From Streptomyces sp. MH60 (GTDB taxonomy: Bacteria; Actinomycetota; Actinomycetes; Streptomycetales; Streptomycetaceae), in assembly GCF_002939385.1 (NCBI RefSeq), contig NZ_MULI01000039.1:1-64000 (forward strand): 64,000 bases of DNA, read 5' to 3'. Shown here one piece after another: positions 43,061 through 52,540 of the stretch (its first letter is position 1; each line of letters begins with the position of its first letter). The notes under the pieces are model-generated. The model ran no database searches. It saw nothing but the letters and a program-made list of their open reading frames with translations, and was not told the origin of the DNA. Position numbers and translations under genes: made by a program.

Positions 43061-43966
43061 ATGAGTCTGCGCCTGAGCACCGTGATCCTTCCGTACCGCC
43101 GCTGGCACGAAGGCGGCCGTTCGACCTGGACGCGGGCCGAGCAGCTCGGCTTCCACACGGGGTACACCTACGACCACCTCTCCTGGCGCAGCTTCCGGGA
43201 CGGACCGTGGTTCGGTGCCGTACCGACCCTCACGGCCGCCGCGGCCGTGACCGAGCGGCTGCGACTGGGCACCCTGGTCACCTCGCCCAACTTCCGGCAC
43301 CCGGTGACGCTCGCCAAGGAGCTGATCTCCCTCGACGACATCTCCGGCGGACGGACCACGCTCGGCATAGGAGCGGGCGGCACCGGCTTCGACGCCACGG
43401 CGCTGGGCCAGGAACCGTGGACGCCGCGAGAGCGGGCGGACCGGTTCGGCGAGTTCCTGCCGTTGCTCGACCGGCTGCTGACCGAGGACGCCGTGTCGTA
43501 CGAGGGCGACTTCTACTCGGCGCACGAGGCCCGCAACATCCCGGGTTGTGTACAGCGGCCCCGGCTGCCCTTCGCGGTGGCCGCGACCGGCCCGCGGGGG
43601 CTGGCGCTCGCCGCCCGGCACGGTCAGGCGTGGGTCACCACCGGCGACCCGAAGCTGTTCGAGAACGGCACCCCCGAGCAGTCGGACCGGGCGCTGCGGC
43701 AGCAGGGCGACCGGCTGGCCGACGCCTGTGCCGCGATCGGCCGCGATGCGGGAGAGCTGGACCGGGTCCTGCTCACCGGTTTCACACCGGAGCGCAGTCG
43801 ACCGCTGGAGTCCGTGGACGCGTTCGTGGACTTCGCCGGACGCCACCGGGACCTGGGCTTCACCGAGCTCGTCGTCCACTGGCCGATCCCCGACTCGGAC
43901 TTCGCCGCGGACGAGAAGGTCTTCGAGCGGATCGCCATGGAGGCACTGGCACAGCTGAAGGAATGA
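43061..43966 (+). CDS. Luciferase-like (LLM) F420/FMN-dependent oxidoreductase
   Basis: A 301-residue TIM-barrel flavin/F420 oxidoreductase: MSLRLSTVILPYRRW, the flexible-loop region FHTGYTYDHLSWR, RLRLGTLVTSPNFRHPVTLAKEL, GRTTLGIGAGGTGFDATALG and the Gly-rich RLPFAVAATGPRGLALAAR. In actinobacteria members often use F420. Substrate unknown. The parS site in its upstream region is close enough to overlap the promoter. Confidence 0.87.
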   Translation: MSLRLSTVILPYRRWHEGGRSTWTRAEQLGFHTGYTYDHLSWRSFRDGPWFGAVPTLTAAAAVTERLRLGTLVTSPNFRHPVTLAKELISLDDISGGRTTLGIGAGGTGFDATALGQEPWTPRERADRFGEFLPLLDRLLTEDAVSYEGDFYSAHEARNIPGCVQRPRLPFAVAATGPRGLALAARHGQAWVTTGDPKLFENGTPEQSDRALRQQGDRLADACAAIGRDAGELDRVLLTGFTPERSRPLESVDAFVDFAGRHRDLGFTELVVHWPIPDSDFAADEKVFERIAMEALAQLKE

Positions 43967-44052
43967 GGGCGTGGAAGCGAGCGGCCACGGGGAGGCGCGC
44001 ATGAGAGCCGTAGCTCACAGATGTGCGGACCCTCGCACGGGCGTGCACGCAC

Positions 44053-44937
44053 ATGCGTGACAATGACCGGGTGACCTCAGCGACCCGACAGCCCGAGCCC
44101 CCGGCCGCCGCCACCCGCCCGCGGCTCATCGCCACCGACCTCGACGGCACCCTGCTGCGCGACGACAAGTCGGTCTCCCCGCGCACGGTCGCCGCGCTGG
44201 CCGCCGCGGAGCAGGCGGGCATCGAGGTCTTCTTCGTCACCGGCCGCCCCGCCCGCTGGATGGACGTCGTCAGCGCCCACGTCCACGGGCACGGCCTCGC
44301 CATCTGCGGCAACGGCGCCGCCGTGGTCGACCTGCACGGCGGTCCCGGCGGGCACAGGTTCGTGAAGGTCCGCGCGCTGCCCACGGAGAACGCGCTGGAC
44401 GCCGTACGGCTGCTGCGGGAGGCGGCGCCCGGCACGGTCTACGCGGTCGAGCAGACGTACGGCTTCCACCAGGAACCGGCGTACCCGAAACTGCACCTGG
44501 AGGTCCCCGACGACCTCCTGCCCGCCGAGGAGATCCTGGCACCGGGCGGCCGCGCCACCGCCGAGCCCGTCCTCAAGATCCTTGCCTTCCATCCGGAGCT
44601 GGACCCCGACGGCTTCCTCACGCTGGCCCGCCTGGCCATCGGCGATCGCGCCAACGTCACCCGGTCCAGCCCCAGCGCCCTGCTGGAGATCAGTGGCCCC
44701 GACGTCTCCAAGGCCAGCACGCTCGCCCTGTGCTGCGCCGAGCGCGGCATCTCGCACGAGGAGGTCGTGGCCTTCGGCGACATGCCGAACGACGTCGAGA
44801 TGCTCACCTGGGCGGGGCAGTCGTACGCGATGGGCAACGCGCATCCGGACGTGATCGCCGCCGCCTCGGGGCGGACGGTCGCCAACAACGACGACGGAGT
44901 GGCGGTCGTGATCGAGCGGATGCTGGCCCTGCCCTGA
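44053..44937 (+). CDS. HAD-superfamily hydrolase (Cof type)
   Basis: A 294-residue Cof-type phosphatase with motif I IATDLDGTLLRDD, motif II FFVTGRPARW, a C2 cap (~100-205) and motif IV AFGDMPNDVEML. The start is uncertain: the ATG at 44053 or GTG at 44071 (VTSATRQPEP); neither has a ribosome-binding site. It resembles the HAD gene coupled to serS (34459), so the two are likely paralogues. Substrate unknown. Confidence 0.86.
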   Translation: MRDNDRVTSATRQPEPPAAATRPRLIATDLDGTLLRDDKSVSPRTVAALAAAEQAGIEVFFVTGRPARWMDVVSAHVHGHGLAICGNGAAVVDLHGGPGGHRFVKVRALPTENALDAVRLLREAAPGTVYAVEQTYGFHQEPAYPKLHLEVPDDLLPAEEILAPGGRATAEPVLKILAFHPELDPDGFLTLARLAIGDRANVTRSSPSALLEISGPDVSKASTLALCCAERGISHEEVVAFGDMPNDVEMLTWAGQSYAMGNAHPDVIAAASGRTVANNDDGVAVVIERMLALP

Positions 44938-44981
44938 CGTCCGCCTCCACGGGCGCCGGCCTCGCGGCCCGTCCGGTGCCG

Positions 44982-46031
44982 TCACAGCGGCACCCCGTGC
45001 TGCGACAGCCACGGCACCGGGTCCAGCGCCGAGCCCATCTCCGGGGTGACCCGTACCTCGAAGTGCAGATGGGGCCCGGTGGAGTTGCCCGTGCTGCCGG
45101 ACTGGCCGATCCACTGCCCGGGCTCGACCCGGTCGCCCTGGTCGACGGCGACGGCGGCGAGGTGGGCGTACTGCGTGTAGTAGCCGCCCGCGTGCTCGAT
45201 GACGACCTGGATGCCGAAGGCCCCGCCGCAGGACACCTTCAGGACCCGACCCGCGCCGACCGAGCGCACCGGTGTCCCGACCGGCACCGCGAAGTCCTGG
45301 CCGGTGTGCCGGTGCGCCCACCGCGATCCGCCGCTGCCGAAGGACGCCGACAGTTCGTAGGTCTCGACCGGAGCCATCCAGGACGGGCCGACGGGCACGT
45401 CCGGCTGGTCGAGGCGGACCGCGCCGGGGCACGACCCGGCCGCGACGGAGGAGTCCGCCTGTCCCTCCAGCCGGGACCGCGCCGCCTCCAGCTTGCTCTC
45501 GATCTTCTTCTTCAGCTTCCCCAGGTCGACGTTGCGCTTCTCCAGCGCCTGCCAGGCCGCCTGTGCCTTGGCTTCCTCGGCGGCGAGCCGGGCCTCCGCG
45601 CGCAGATGCCTGCCGATGGCCCTGTCCACGGCGAGATTCGCGCGGGAGACCGCCCGCTGACCGCGCATCAGCTCGTCGGGGTCGTCGGCGAGGAGCATCC
45701 GCGCGGTGAGCGGGAGACCGCCGCCGTCGCGGTACTGGGCCCGGGCGATGCGGCCCAGGTCCTCCTGCATGGCGTCGATCTTCCGCCGTTGCCCGTCGAG
45801 CCGCCGCTCGTACTCCAGGGCCTTCGACCGCTGCGTCTCGGCCTCTCGCCGCCCGTCCTCGTACCGACGGGTCGCCTTCGCCGCGTCCTCGTACAGTCGC
45901 GCCACCTGCGGCCCGAGACCGGTGCCGGGCCCGCCGTCCCCGTCCATGCCGTCGGTGGGGCGGGCCGCCGGCACGGCGAGCGCGCACAGCAACACCGGAA
46001 CGATCAACGGGTGCCGGCGGGATGAGCGCAT
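44982..46031 (-). CDS. Secreted M23-family peptidase with coiled coil
   Basis: A 349-residue protein: signal peptide MRSSRRHPLIVPVLLCALAV, a long coiled coil (~45-185; QVARLYEDAAKATRRYEDG, QAALEKRNVDLGKLKKKIES-type heptads) as in EnvC/PcsB, and a C-terminal LytM domain (~225-349) with HRHTGQDFAVPVG (His, Asp zinc ligands) and GPHLHFEV (His-x-His). All zinc ligands are present, so it may cut peptidoglycan cross-links. It is convergent with the HAD gene. Confidence 0.88.
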   Translation of the reverse strand: MRSSRRHPLIVPVLLCALAVPAARPTDGMDGDGGPGTGLGPQVARLYEDAAKATRRYEDGRREAETQRSKALEYERRLDGQRRKIDAMQEDLGRIARAQYRDGGGLPLTARMLLADDPDELMRGQRAVSRANLAVDRAIGRHLRAEARLAAEEAKAQAAWQALEKRNVDLGKLKKKIESKLEAARSRLEGQADSSVAAGSCPGAVRLDQPDVPVGPSWMAPVETYELSASFGSGGSRWAHRHTGQDFAVPVGTPVRSVGAGRVLKVSCGGAFGIQVVIEHAGGYYTQYAHLAAVAVDQGDRVEPGQWIGQSGSTGNSTGPHLHFEVRVTPEMGSALDPVPWLSQHGVPL

Positions 46032-46153
46032 GTCAGCGATGGTGGACCAGCGCGGGCCCCGCGGTCCCGTTCAGCTCGTACGAGTGGGGGACCCGTTGCT
46101 GCACACGGCCCAGCGCGACTGCTGCACACGGGGCAGCACGGCGCCGGCCGCGC

Positions 46154-47836
46154 TCAGTACGGTGCTTCCCACAGCACCGTCGTGCCGGCACCGTCCGCCC
46201 CGATGCCCGGCCCGAGCCGACTGGTGCCGCCCACGGACTCGGCGCGGCGCTCCAGGTTGTGCAGGCCGCTGCGCCGGCCGCCCTCAGGAACGCCGACACC
46301 GTCGTCCGCGACGGTCAGGCGCACGCCCGGCCGGCCGTCCGGCAGAGTCACCGCCGCGTCCACGACCACCTCGATCCGGCCGGCGCGGGCGTGCCGGAAA
46401 GCGTTGGACAGGGTCTCGCGCAGCGCGGCGATGAGGTTCTTGCCGGTCAGGTCGCCGACGGCGGTGTCGACCGGGCCGACGAAGCGGTGCGAGGGCGTGA
46501 AGCCCAGCGGGACGGCGGCCATGGTGATCTCGCGCAGTACGCGGGTGCGCAGTCCCGTGGGCGCCTCGGCCGGCTGCTGGAGCGCGAAGATCGCCGAGCG
46601 GAGCTCCTGGATGGTGACGTCGAGTTCGTCGACGGCCCCGCCGACCCCGTCGCGCACCTCCGGCACGGCCGACCTGCGCTGGGCGCTCTCCAGCATCATC
46701 CCCGTCGCGAAGAGCCGCTGGATGACGAGATCGTGCAGGTCCCGGGCGATCCGGTCCCGGTCCTCGTACACGGCGAGCCGCTCCCGGTCGCGCTGTGCCT
46801 CGGCCATCGTGAGCGCCAGCGCCGCCTGCGAGGCGAACCGGTCGCCGAGCGCACGCTCCGTCCGGGTGAACGGGCGGTCCCCCCGGGCCCGGGGCAGGAC
46901 GAGGCACCCGAGGATCTTCCCGTCCCTGCGCAGCGGCAACAGCATGACCGGCCCGTAGCAGCGCGCCGGTCCGTCGTCCAGGCGGGGGTCGGTGGTGGCG
47001 TCGTCCACGAACACGGGGCGTCCGGCGAGCAGTTCCGTCACGATGCCGTTCTCCGGCGGGATGACCGCGCCGAGCGCGTTCGTGGGGCGCGGCGCGTCGA
47101 CGGCCACGATCTCCAGGCCGCCCCCGTCGGCCGGCAGCAGCACCATCCCGGCGGCCGCCCCGGAGAGGCGGCGGGCCTGCTCGGCGACGATCTGCAGGGC
47201 GTCGTCGGTGTCGCCCCCGGCCAGCAGGGCGGTGGTGACGGCGACCGATCCGTCGATCCACCGCTCCCGCTGCTGGGCCGCCTCGTACAGTCGCGCGTTG
47301 CCGATGGCGATACCGGCCTCCGTGGCCAGGACCCGGACCATCGCGAGGTCGTAGTCGTTGAAGGGCTCACCCGCGTGCTTGTCGGTCAGGTAGAGGTTGC
47401 CGAAGATCTCGCCCCGCACACGGACGGGAACGCCCAGGAAGCTGCGCATCGGCGGGTGGTGCTCGGGAAAGCCGCATGAGCGCGGGTCCTCGGTCAGGTC
47501 GGTCAGCCGGACCGGCTCGGGCTCGCGGATGAGCGCGCCGAGCAGGCCCTTGTGGCCGTCCGGGAGGTGGCCGACGCGGCGGACGGTCGCCTCGTCGACG
47601 CCGTGGTGCACGAAGTCGGCGAGGCCCTCGCCGTCCTCGGCGACGACGCCGATGGCCGCGTACCGGGCGTGCGCCAGGTCGGCGGCCGTCTCGCAGATCC
47701 GGTTCAGCGTGGAGTGCAGTCCCAGTCCGCTGCCGACGGAGCGCATCGCCTCCAGCAGTTTCGGCACCCGTGCCAGTAGCTCGGCCGAGGCCCCCTCATG
47801 GGGCGGCGGGGGGCCGGGAGGCGGGACTGGGGACAT
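46154..47836 (-). CDS. Two-GAF sensor histidine kinase, DevS/DosT-like
   Basis: A 560-residue cytoplasmic sensor: GAF-A (~40-185) with GFPEHHPPMRSFLGVPVRVR, as in the heme GAF of mycobacterial DevS, and GAF-B (~205-345). HisKA_3 follows, with phospho-acceptor H368 (RIARDLHDLVIQRLF), then a HATPase_c domain (RETLSNAFRHAR, VADDGVGVPEGG). His126 or His127 may be the heme ligand, pending alignment. No response regulator is adjacent. Its position right next to cydDC/cydBA suggests oxygen or redox sensing, which is inference. Confidence 0.86.
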   Translation of the reverse strand: MSPVPPPGPPPPHEGASAELLARVPKLLEAMRSVGSGLGLHSTLNRICETAADLAHARYAAIGVVAEDGEGLADFVHHGVDEATVRRVGHLPDGHKGLLGALIREPEPVRLTDLTEDPRSCGFPEHHPPMRSFLGVPVRVRGEIFGNLYLTDKHAGEPFNDYDLAMVRVLATEAGIAIGNARLYEAAQQRERWIDGSVAVTTALLAGGDTDDALQIVAEQARRLSGAAAGMVLLPADGGGLEIVAVDAPRPTNALGAVIPPENGIVTELLAGRPVFVDDATTDPRLDDGPARCYGPVMLLPLRRDGKILGCLVLPRARGDRPFTRTERALGDRFASQAALALTMAEAQRDRERLAVYEDRDRIARDLHDLVIQRLFATGMMLESAQRRSAVPEVRDGVGGAVDELDVTIQELRSAIFALQQPAEAPTGLRTRVLREITMAAVPLGFTPSHRFVGPVDTAVGDLTGKNLIAALRETLSNAFRHARAGRIEVVVDAAVTLPDGRPGVRLTVADDGVGVPEGGRRSGLHNLERRAESVGGTSRLGPGIGADGAGTTVLWEAPY

Positions 47837-47917
47837 GACCCGAGCCTAATGAGACCTTTTTGTTCAGGAAAGTCGGATTACCGGAGTCTCTCGCGAATCC
47901 GTGGCCGGGCCGACCGG

Positions 47918-50900
47918 TCACCGTGCTCCCACCAGCAGGTCCGCCGCCGCCTCCCGTCCGGCCATCTCCCGCAGCGGCCCCGGCACGGCCGCCAGCTCCG
48001 CGTACGTACCCCGCTGCACGACCCGGCCCCGGTCCAGGACGATCACCTCGTCCACGGCCCGCAGTCCCGCCAGCCGGTGGGTGATCAGCAGGCTCGTACG
48101 GCCCTCGGTGGCGGCCAGCAGATCCGCGGTGAGCGCGTCGGCGGTCGGCAGGTCGAGGTGCTCGGCGGGCTCGTCGAGCACGAGGACGGGGAAGCCGGCG
48201 AGCAGCGCCCGGGCCAGGGCGAGCCGCTGGCGCTGGCCACCGGACAACCGGGCCCCGTGCTCACCGACCAGCGTGTCCAGACCGTCGGGCAGACTGTCGG
48301 CCCACTCCAGCAGCCGGGTCCGCGCCAGCGCGTCGCGCAGCTCGCCCTCGGTGGCGTCCTTCCTGGCCAGGAGCAGGTTCTCGCGGACCGAGCTGTCGAA
48401 GAGGTGCGCGTCCTGGGCGCACAGCCCGACCAGCCGCCGTACGTCGTCCCCGGCCAGGGCGTAGGCGTCGACACCGGCCAGCGTGTAGGAGCCCGCGTCC
48501 GGGTCGAGGAAGCGCAGCAGCACCTGGGCCAGGGTCGTCTTGCCGGACCCGGACGGTCCCACCACGGCGACGCGGCGCCCCTCGGCCAGCGTCAGGTCCA
48601 GCCCCGCCAGCGCGTCCCTGTCCTGCCCGGCGTGACGCGCGGCCAGCCCCTTGAGGACCACCGGGAACGGCGAGGCGGGCGCCTGCCTGGGCACCTCCGG
48701 TTCGCGCACCGGCTCCGGATCGTCGAGCACCTCGTGGACGCGCTCGGCGCTCCTGCGCACGCGCTGGCGGTACTGCACGGCGAGCGGCAGTCCGAGTACG
48801 GCCTCGAAGGCGGCCAGCGGGGTGAGGACGACGACGGCCACGGCCACCCCGGCGAGTAGGCCGTCGGCGACGGCTTGGGCTCCGACGAGGGCGGCGCCCG
48901 CGACGGTCAGGCCGGAGACGAGCGCGGTGAGCCCGTCGCCCAGCGCGGTGGCGGTGGCGGCTCGCGAGGCGATCCGGGTGAGGGTGCCGTCGGCCCGCCG
49001 CGCCTCGGCGGCACGACCGGGCAGGGCGCCGGCGACGGTCAGCTCGGCGGTGCCGGTGAGCAGGTCGGTCACGCGGGTGGCGAGCACGCCCCTGGCGGGG
49101 GCGAGCCTGCGCTCGGCCCGCCGTGCCACGGCCGCGGTGACCAGCGGAACACCGGCTCCGGCCGCGAGCAGGCCGACCGCGAGCACGGCGCCCGCCTCGG
49201 GGAGCAGCCAGGCCGTGAAACCGACCGAGGCGACGGAGACGACCAGCGCGCTGCCGGCCGGCAGCAGCCAGCGCAGCCAGTAGTCCTGCAAGGCGTCGAC
49301 GTCGGCGACGAGCCGGGTCAGCAGGTCGCCGCGGCGGCTGCGGCGGAGCCCCGCGGGGGCCAGCCGCTCCAGCCGCCGGTACACGGCGACCCGGGTGTCG
49401 GCCAGCATCCGCAGCACGGCGTCGTGCGACACGAGCCGCTCCGCGTAGCGGAACACGGCCCGCCCGATGCCGAACGCCCGCGTCGCCGTCACGGCCACCA
49501 TCAGGTACAGCACCGGCGGCTGCTCGGAGGCCCGCGAGATGAGGTACCCGGAGGTCGCCATCAGGCCCACGGCACTGCCCAGCGCCAGACCGCTGAGCAG
49601 CAGCGCGAGACCGAGCCGCCCGCGCCGGGCGCCGGACATGGCACGGACCCGGGCCAGTACGCCCCCGCGCGCCTCCGCAACGGGCTCGGCGGGCCGAGCG
49701 GACTCGGCGGCCGGTTCGTCGAGGAAGCCCGGAGCGGCAGTGCGGAGGCCCGCCGCCGCGGCGACCGGTAGTCCGTCGGCGTCGGCGGAGGCGGCGACCA
49801 TGACCGGCGTGTCCAGCCGCACCACCCGGTCGGCCGCCTCCAGCAGTGCCGGGCGGTGCACCACCAGCAGGACCGTCCGCCCCTGCGCCAGCCTGCGCAC
49901 GGCGTCCACGACCTCCGCCTCGGTGGCCCCGTCCAGAGCCGCCGTCGGCTCGTCGAGCAGCAGCACCGGCCGGTCCGCGAGAAACGCCCGGGCCAGCGCC
50001 AGCCGCTGCCGCTGCCCGGCGGACAGCCCGGTTCCGTCCTCCCCTAGGACGGTCGCCGTGCCCTCGGGCAGCGCGTCCACGAACTCCAGGGCGCCCGCGT
50101 CCCGCAGGGCCCGGCGGACGGCGGTGTCATCGGCGTCGGGCCGGGCCAGCCGTACGTTCTCCGCGATGGTGCCGGCGTACAGGTGCGGGTGCTGCGGCAC
50201 CCACGCGACGCGGGCGTGCCACTGCGCCAGGTCGAGGGAGGAGAGGTCGGTTCCCCCGACCCGGACCCGCCCTCCGGTCGGGGTGACGAAGCCGAGCAGG
50301 GCGTTCAGGAGCGTCGACTTGCCCGCCCCGCTGGGGCCGACGAGCGCCACCGTCTCCCCGGGTTCGACGGTGAGGTTCACGTCCGTGACGGCCGCCGTGT
50401 CGCGTCCGGGGTAGCGGACCGTCACGCCCTCGAAGACCAGGGCCCCGTCCGCCGGAACCGGCCCGGTCCCCGACGCCGGTACGGGACGCTCCAGCACGGA
50501 GAAGATGTCCTCGGCGGCGGCGAGGCCCTCGGCCGCCGCGTGGTACTGCGCTCCCACCTGCCGCAACGGCAGATAGGCCTCGGGTGCGAGGACCAGCACG
50601 ACCAGGCCGTCGTACAGGGCCATGTCACCGTGGACCAGACGCATGCCGATGGTGACGGCGACGAGCGCGACGGAGAGTGTGGCGAGCAGTTCCAGCGCGA
50701 AGGACGACAGGAAGGCGATCCGCAAGGTCCGCATGGTCGCCTGGCGGTACTCGCCGGTGATGCGCTTGATCGACTCCGCCTGTGCCTTGGCCCGGCCGAA
50801 GACCTTCAGCGTCGGCAGCCCCGCGACCACGTCCAGGAAGTGTCCGGACAGCCGGGAGAGCAGCCGCCACTGGCGGTCCATCCGGGACTGGGTGGCCCAG

Positions 50901-51436
50901 CCGATCAGCATCATGAAGACCGGGATGAGGGGCAGAGTGGCGACGATGATGGCCGCCGAGACCCAGTCCTCGGTGACGATGCGGGCCAGCACCGCCACGG
51001 GCACGACCACCGCGAGGCCCAGCTGCGGCAGATAGCGCGAGAAGTAGTCGTCGAGGGCGTCGACGCCCCGGGTGGCGAGGGCGACCAGCGAGCCGGTCCG
51101 CTGCCCGCTCAGCCAGCCGGGGCCGAGCGCGGTGGCCCGCTCCAGCAGCCGGCCCCGCAGCTCCGACTTCACCGCCGCGCTCGCCCGGTGCGCGGCCAGT
51201 TCGGTGAGCCAGCCGACCAGCGCCCGGCCGCAGGCCACGGCCACCAACAGCAGCAGCGGCGTACGGAGCCCGGCGGCTGACGTGCCGTGCTGGAAGGCGC
51301 CGACCACCACCTCGGCGATGAGCATCGCCTGCGCGACGAGCAGTCCGGCACCGACGGCTCCCAGGGCGACGACCGCCACCAGGAAGATCCGGGTGGCGCG
51401 GGCGTACCGCAGAAGACGTGGATCGATGGGTTTCAC
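47918..51436 (-). CDS. cydDC: Fused CydD-CydC ABC exporter for cytochrome bd assembly
   Basis: An 1172-residue fusion of two ABC half-transporters: the CydD half (~1-560) with Walker A LVGPSGAGKST and Walker B PVLLLDEPTAALD, and the CydC half (~600-1172) with Walker A VVGPSGSGKTT, signature LSGGQRQR and Walker B VLVLDEPAEHLD. In E. coli the two are separate and export thiols needed for cytochrome bd heme insertion. The GTG start (51434-51436) sits inside a perfect parS site; aggaagg lies 10 bases upstream. It follows cydB in the operon. Confidence 0.93.
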   Translation of the reverse strand: MKPIDPRLLRYARATRIFLVAVVALGAVGAGLLVAQAMLIAEVVVGAFQHGTSAAGLRTPLLLLVAVACGRALVGWLTELAAHRASAAVKSELRGRLLERATALGPGWLSGQRTGSLVALATRGVDALDDYFSRYLPQLGLAVVVPVAVLARIVTEDWVSAAIIVATLPLIPVFMMLIGWATQSRMDRQWRLLSRLSGHFLDVVAGLPTLKVFGRAKAQAESIKRITGEYRQATMRTLRIAFLSSFALELLATLSVALVAVTIGMRLVHGDMALYDGLVVLVLAPEAYLPLRQVGAQYHAAAEGLAAAEDIFSVLERPVPASGTGPVPADGALVFEGVTVRYPGRDTAAVTDVNLTVEPGETVALVGPSGAGKSTLLNALLGFVTPTGGRVRVGGTDLSSLDLAQWHARVAWVPQHPHLYAGTIAENVRLARPDADDTAVRRALRDAGALEFVDALPEGTATVLGEDGTGLSAGQRQRLALARAFLADRPVLLLDEPTAALDGATEAEVVDAVRRLAQGRTVLLVVHRPALLEAADRVVRLDTPVMVAASADADGLPVAAAAGLRTAAPGFLDEPAAESARPAEPVAEARGGVLARVRAMSGARRGRLGLALLLSGLALGSAVGLMATSGYLISRASEQPPVLYLMVAVTATRAFGIGRAVFRYAERLVSHDAVLRMLADTRVAVYRRLERLAPAGLRRSRRGDLLTRLVADVDALQDYWLRWLLPAGSALVVSVASVGFTAWLLPEAGAVLAVGLLAAGAGVPLVTAAVARRAERRLAPARGVLATRVTDLLTGTAELTVAGALPGRAAEARRADGTLTRIASRAATATALGDGLTALVSGLTVAGAALVGAQAVADGLLAGVAVAVVVLTPLAAFEAVLGLPLAVQYRQRVRRSAERVHEVLDDPEPVREPEVPRQAPASPFPVVLKGLAARHAGQDRDALAGLDLTLAEGRRVAVVGPSGSGKTTLAQVLLRFLDPDAGSYTLAGVDAYALAGDDVRRLVGLCAQDAHLFDSSVRENLLLARKDATEGELRDALARTRLLEWADSLPDGLDTLVGEHGARLSGGQRQRLALARALLAGFPVLVLDEPAEHLDLPTADALTADLLAATEGRTSLLITHRLAGLRAVDEVIVLDRGRVVQRGTYAELAAVPGPLREMAGREAAADLLVGAR

Positions 51437-51443
51437 GTGAAAC
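51430..51443. promoter_or_regulatory. parS site (perfect) containing the cydDC start codon
   Basis: GTTTCACGTGAAAC; the central cac/gtg supplies the GTG start codon of cydDC on the minus strand. A ParB-CTP complex here could hinder transcription or initiation. Confidence 0.85.
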
Positions 51444-51476
51444 AGGCCTTCCTGCCCTGGGGCCCGGTTTCACTGC

Positions 51477-51490
51477 GTTTCACGTGAAAC
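51477..51490. promoter_or_regulatory. parS site (perfect) in an extended palindrome
   Basis: GTTTCACGTGAAAC, embedded in a perfect 28-bp palindrome (51470-51497). It lies 47 bp from the parS site at cydDC and just after the cydB stop, so it could also work as a hairpin in mRNA. Confidence 0.85.
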
Positions 51491-51515
51491 GCAGTGACAC
51501 CGGACTCCGTTGGAC

Positions 51516-52520
51516 TCAGTGCGCGGCATCGGCGAGGTGCTGGGTGCCGATGCGCTTGCGGAACACCCAGTACGTCCAGCCCTGGTAGAGCAGGACGACG
51601 GGCGTGGCGATCACGGCCAGCCAGGTCATGATCTTGAGCGTGTAGGCGCTGGACGAGGCGTTGGTGACGGTGAGGCTCCAGTCCGCGTTCAGCGTGGACG
51701 GCATGACGTTCGGGAAGAGCGTCAGGAAGAGCATCGCCACGGCGGCCACGATGGTGACGCCGGACAGGGCGAACGCCCAGCCCTCGCGCCCGGCCTGGTT
51801 CGCCGTCAGCGCGGCGATCAGTGCGGCGACGGCCACCACGAGGGCGACCAGGCTCTTGGCGTCCCCGCTGTCGGCCTGCGTCCAGAGCAGGAAGGCCAGG
51901 GCCAGCACGGCAGTGACCAGGCCGACCCGCAGCGCCAGGGTCCGCGCCCGCTCACGGATCTCACCGACGGTCTTGAGGGCGGTGAACACCGTCCCGTGGA
52001 AGGTGAACAGGGTCAGCGTCACCAGGCCGCCGAGAAGGGCGTACGGGTTGAGCAGGTCCCAGACCGAGCCGACGTACTCCAGGTCCCGGTCGATCTTCAC
52101 GCCGTGGACGATGTTGCCGAAGGCCACGCCCCACAGGAACGCGGGGATCAGCGAGGTCCAGAAGATCGCCGTCTCCCAGTTGCGCTGCCACTTCTCCTCG
52201 GGCCGCTTCACCCGGTACTCGAAGGCGACGCCCCGGACGATCAGGCAGACCAGGATGGCGAGCAGGGGAAGGTAGAACCCGGAGAAGAGCGTGGCGTACC
52301 ACTCGGGGAAGGCGGCGAACGTGGCACCGCCGGCCGTGAGCAGCCACACCTCGTTGCCGTCCCACACGGGGCCGATGGTGTTGATCAGCACCCGCTTCTC
52401 GGCCCGGTCCCGAGCGAGCAGCTTGGTCAGCACACCCACCCCGAAGTCGAAGCCCTCCAGGAAGAAGTAGCCGGTCCACAGGACGGCGATCAGAACGAAC
52501 CAGACGTCGTGCAGTTCCAT
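51516..52520 (-). CDS. cydB: Cytochrome bd ubiquinol/menaquinol oxidase subunit II
   Basis: A 334-residue membrane protein with nine predicted TM helices, start MELHDVWFVLIAVLWTGYFF, the conserved EGFDFGVGVL, NTIGPVWDGNEVWLL and WYATLFSGFYLPLL. With CydA it forms the high-affinity terminal oxidase that reduces O2 under microaerobic conditions without proton pumping. It starts 20 bp after cydA and precedes cydDC, one transcription unit behind the Rex-type operator. Confidence 0.95.
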   Translation of the reverse strand: MELHDVWFVLIAVLWTGYFFLEGFDFGVGVLTKLLARDRAEKRVLINTIGPVWDGNEVWLLTAGGATFAAFPEWYATLFSGFYLPLLAILVCLIVRGVAFEYRVKRPEEKWQRNWETAIFWTSLIPAFLWGVAFGNIVHGVKIDRDLEYVGSVWDLLNPYALLGGLVTLTLFTFHGTVFTALKTVGEIRERARTLALRVGLVTAVLALAFLLWTQADSGDAKSLVALVVAVAALIAALTANQAGREGWAFALSGVTIVAAVAMLFLTLFPNVMPSTLNADWSLTVTNASSSAYTLKIMTWLAVIATPVVLLYQGWTYWVFRKRIGTQHLADAAH

Positions 52521-52540
52521 GACTGTGCAGCTCCCTCGGC

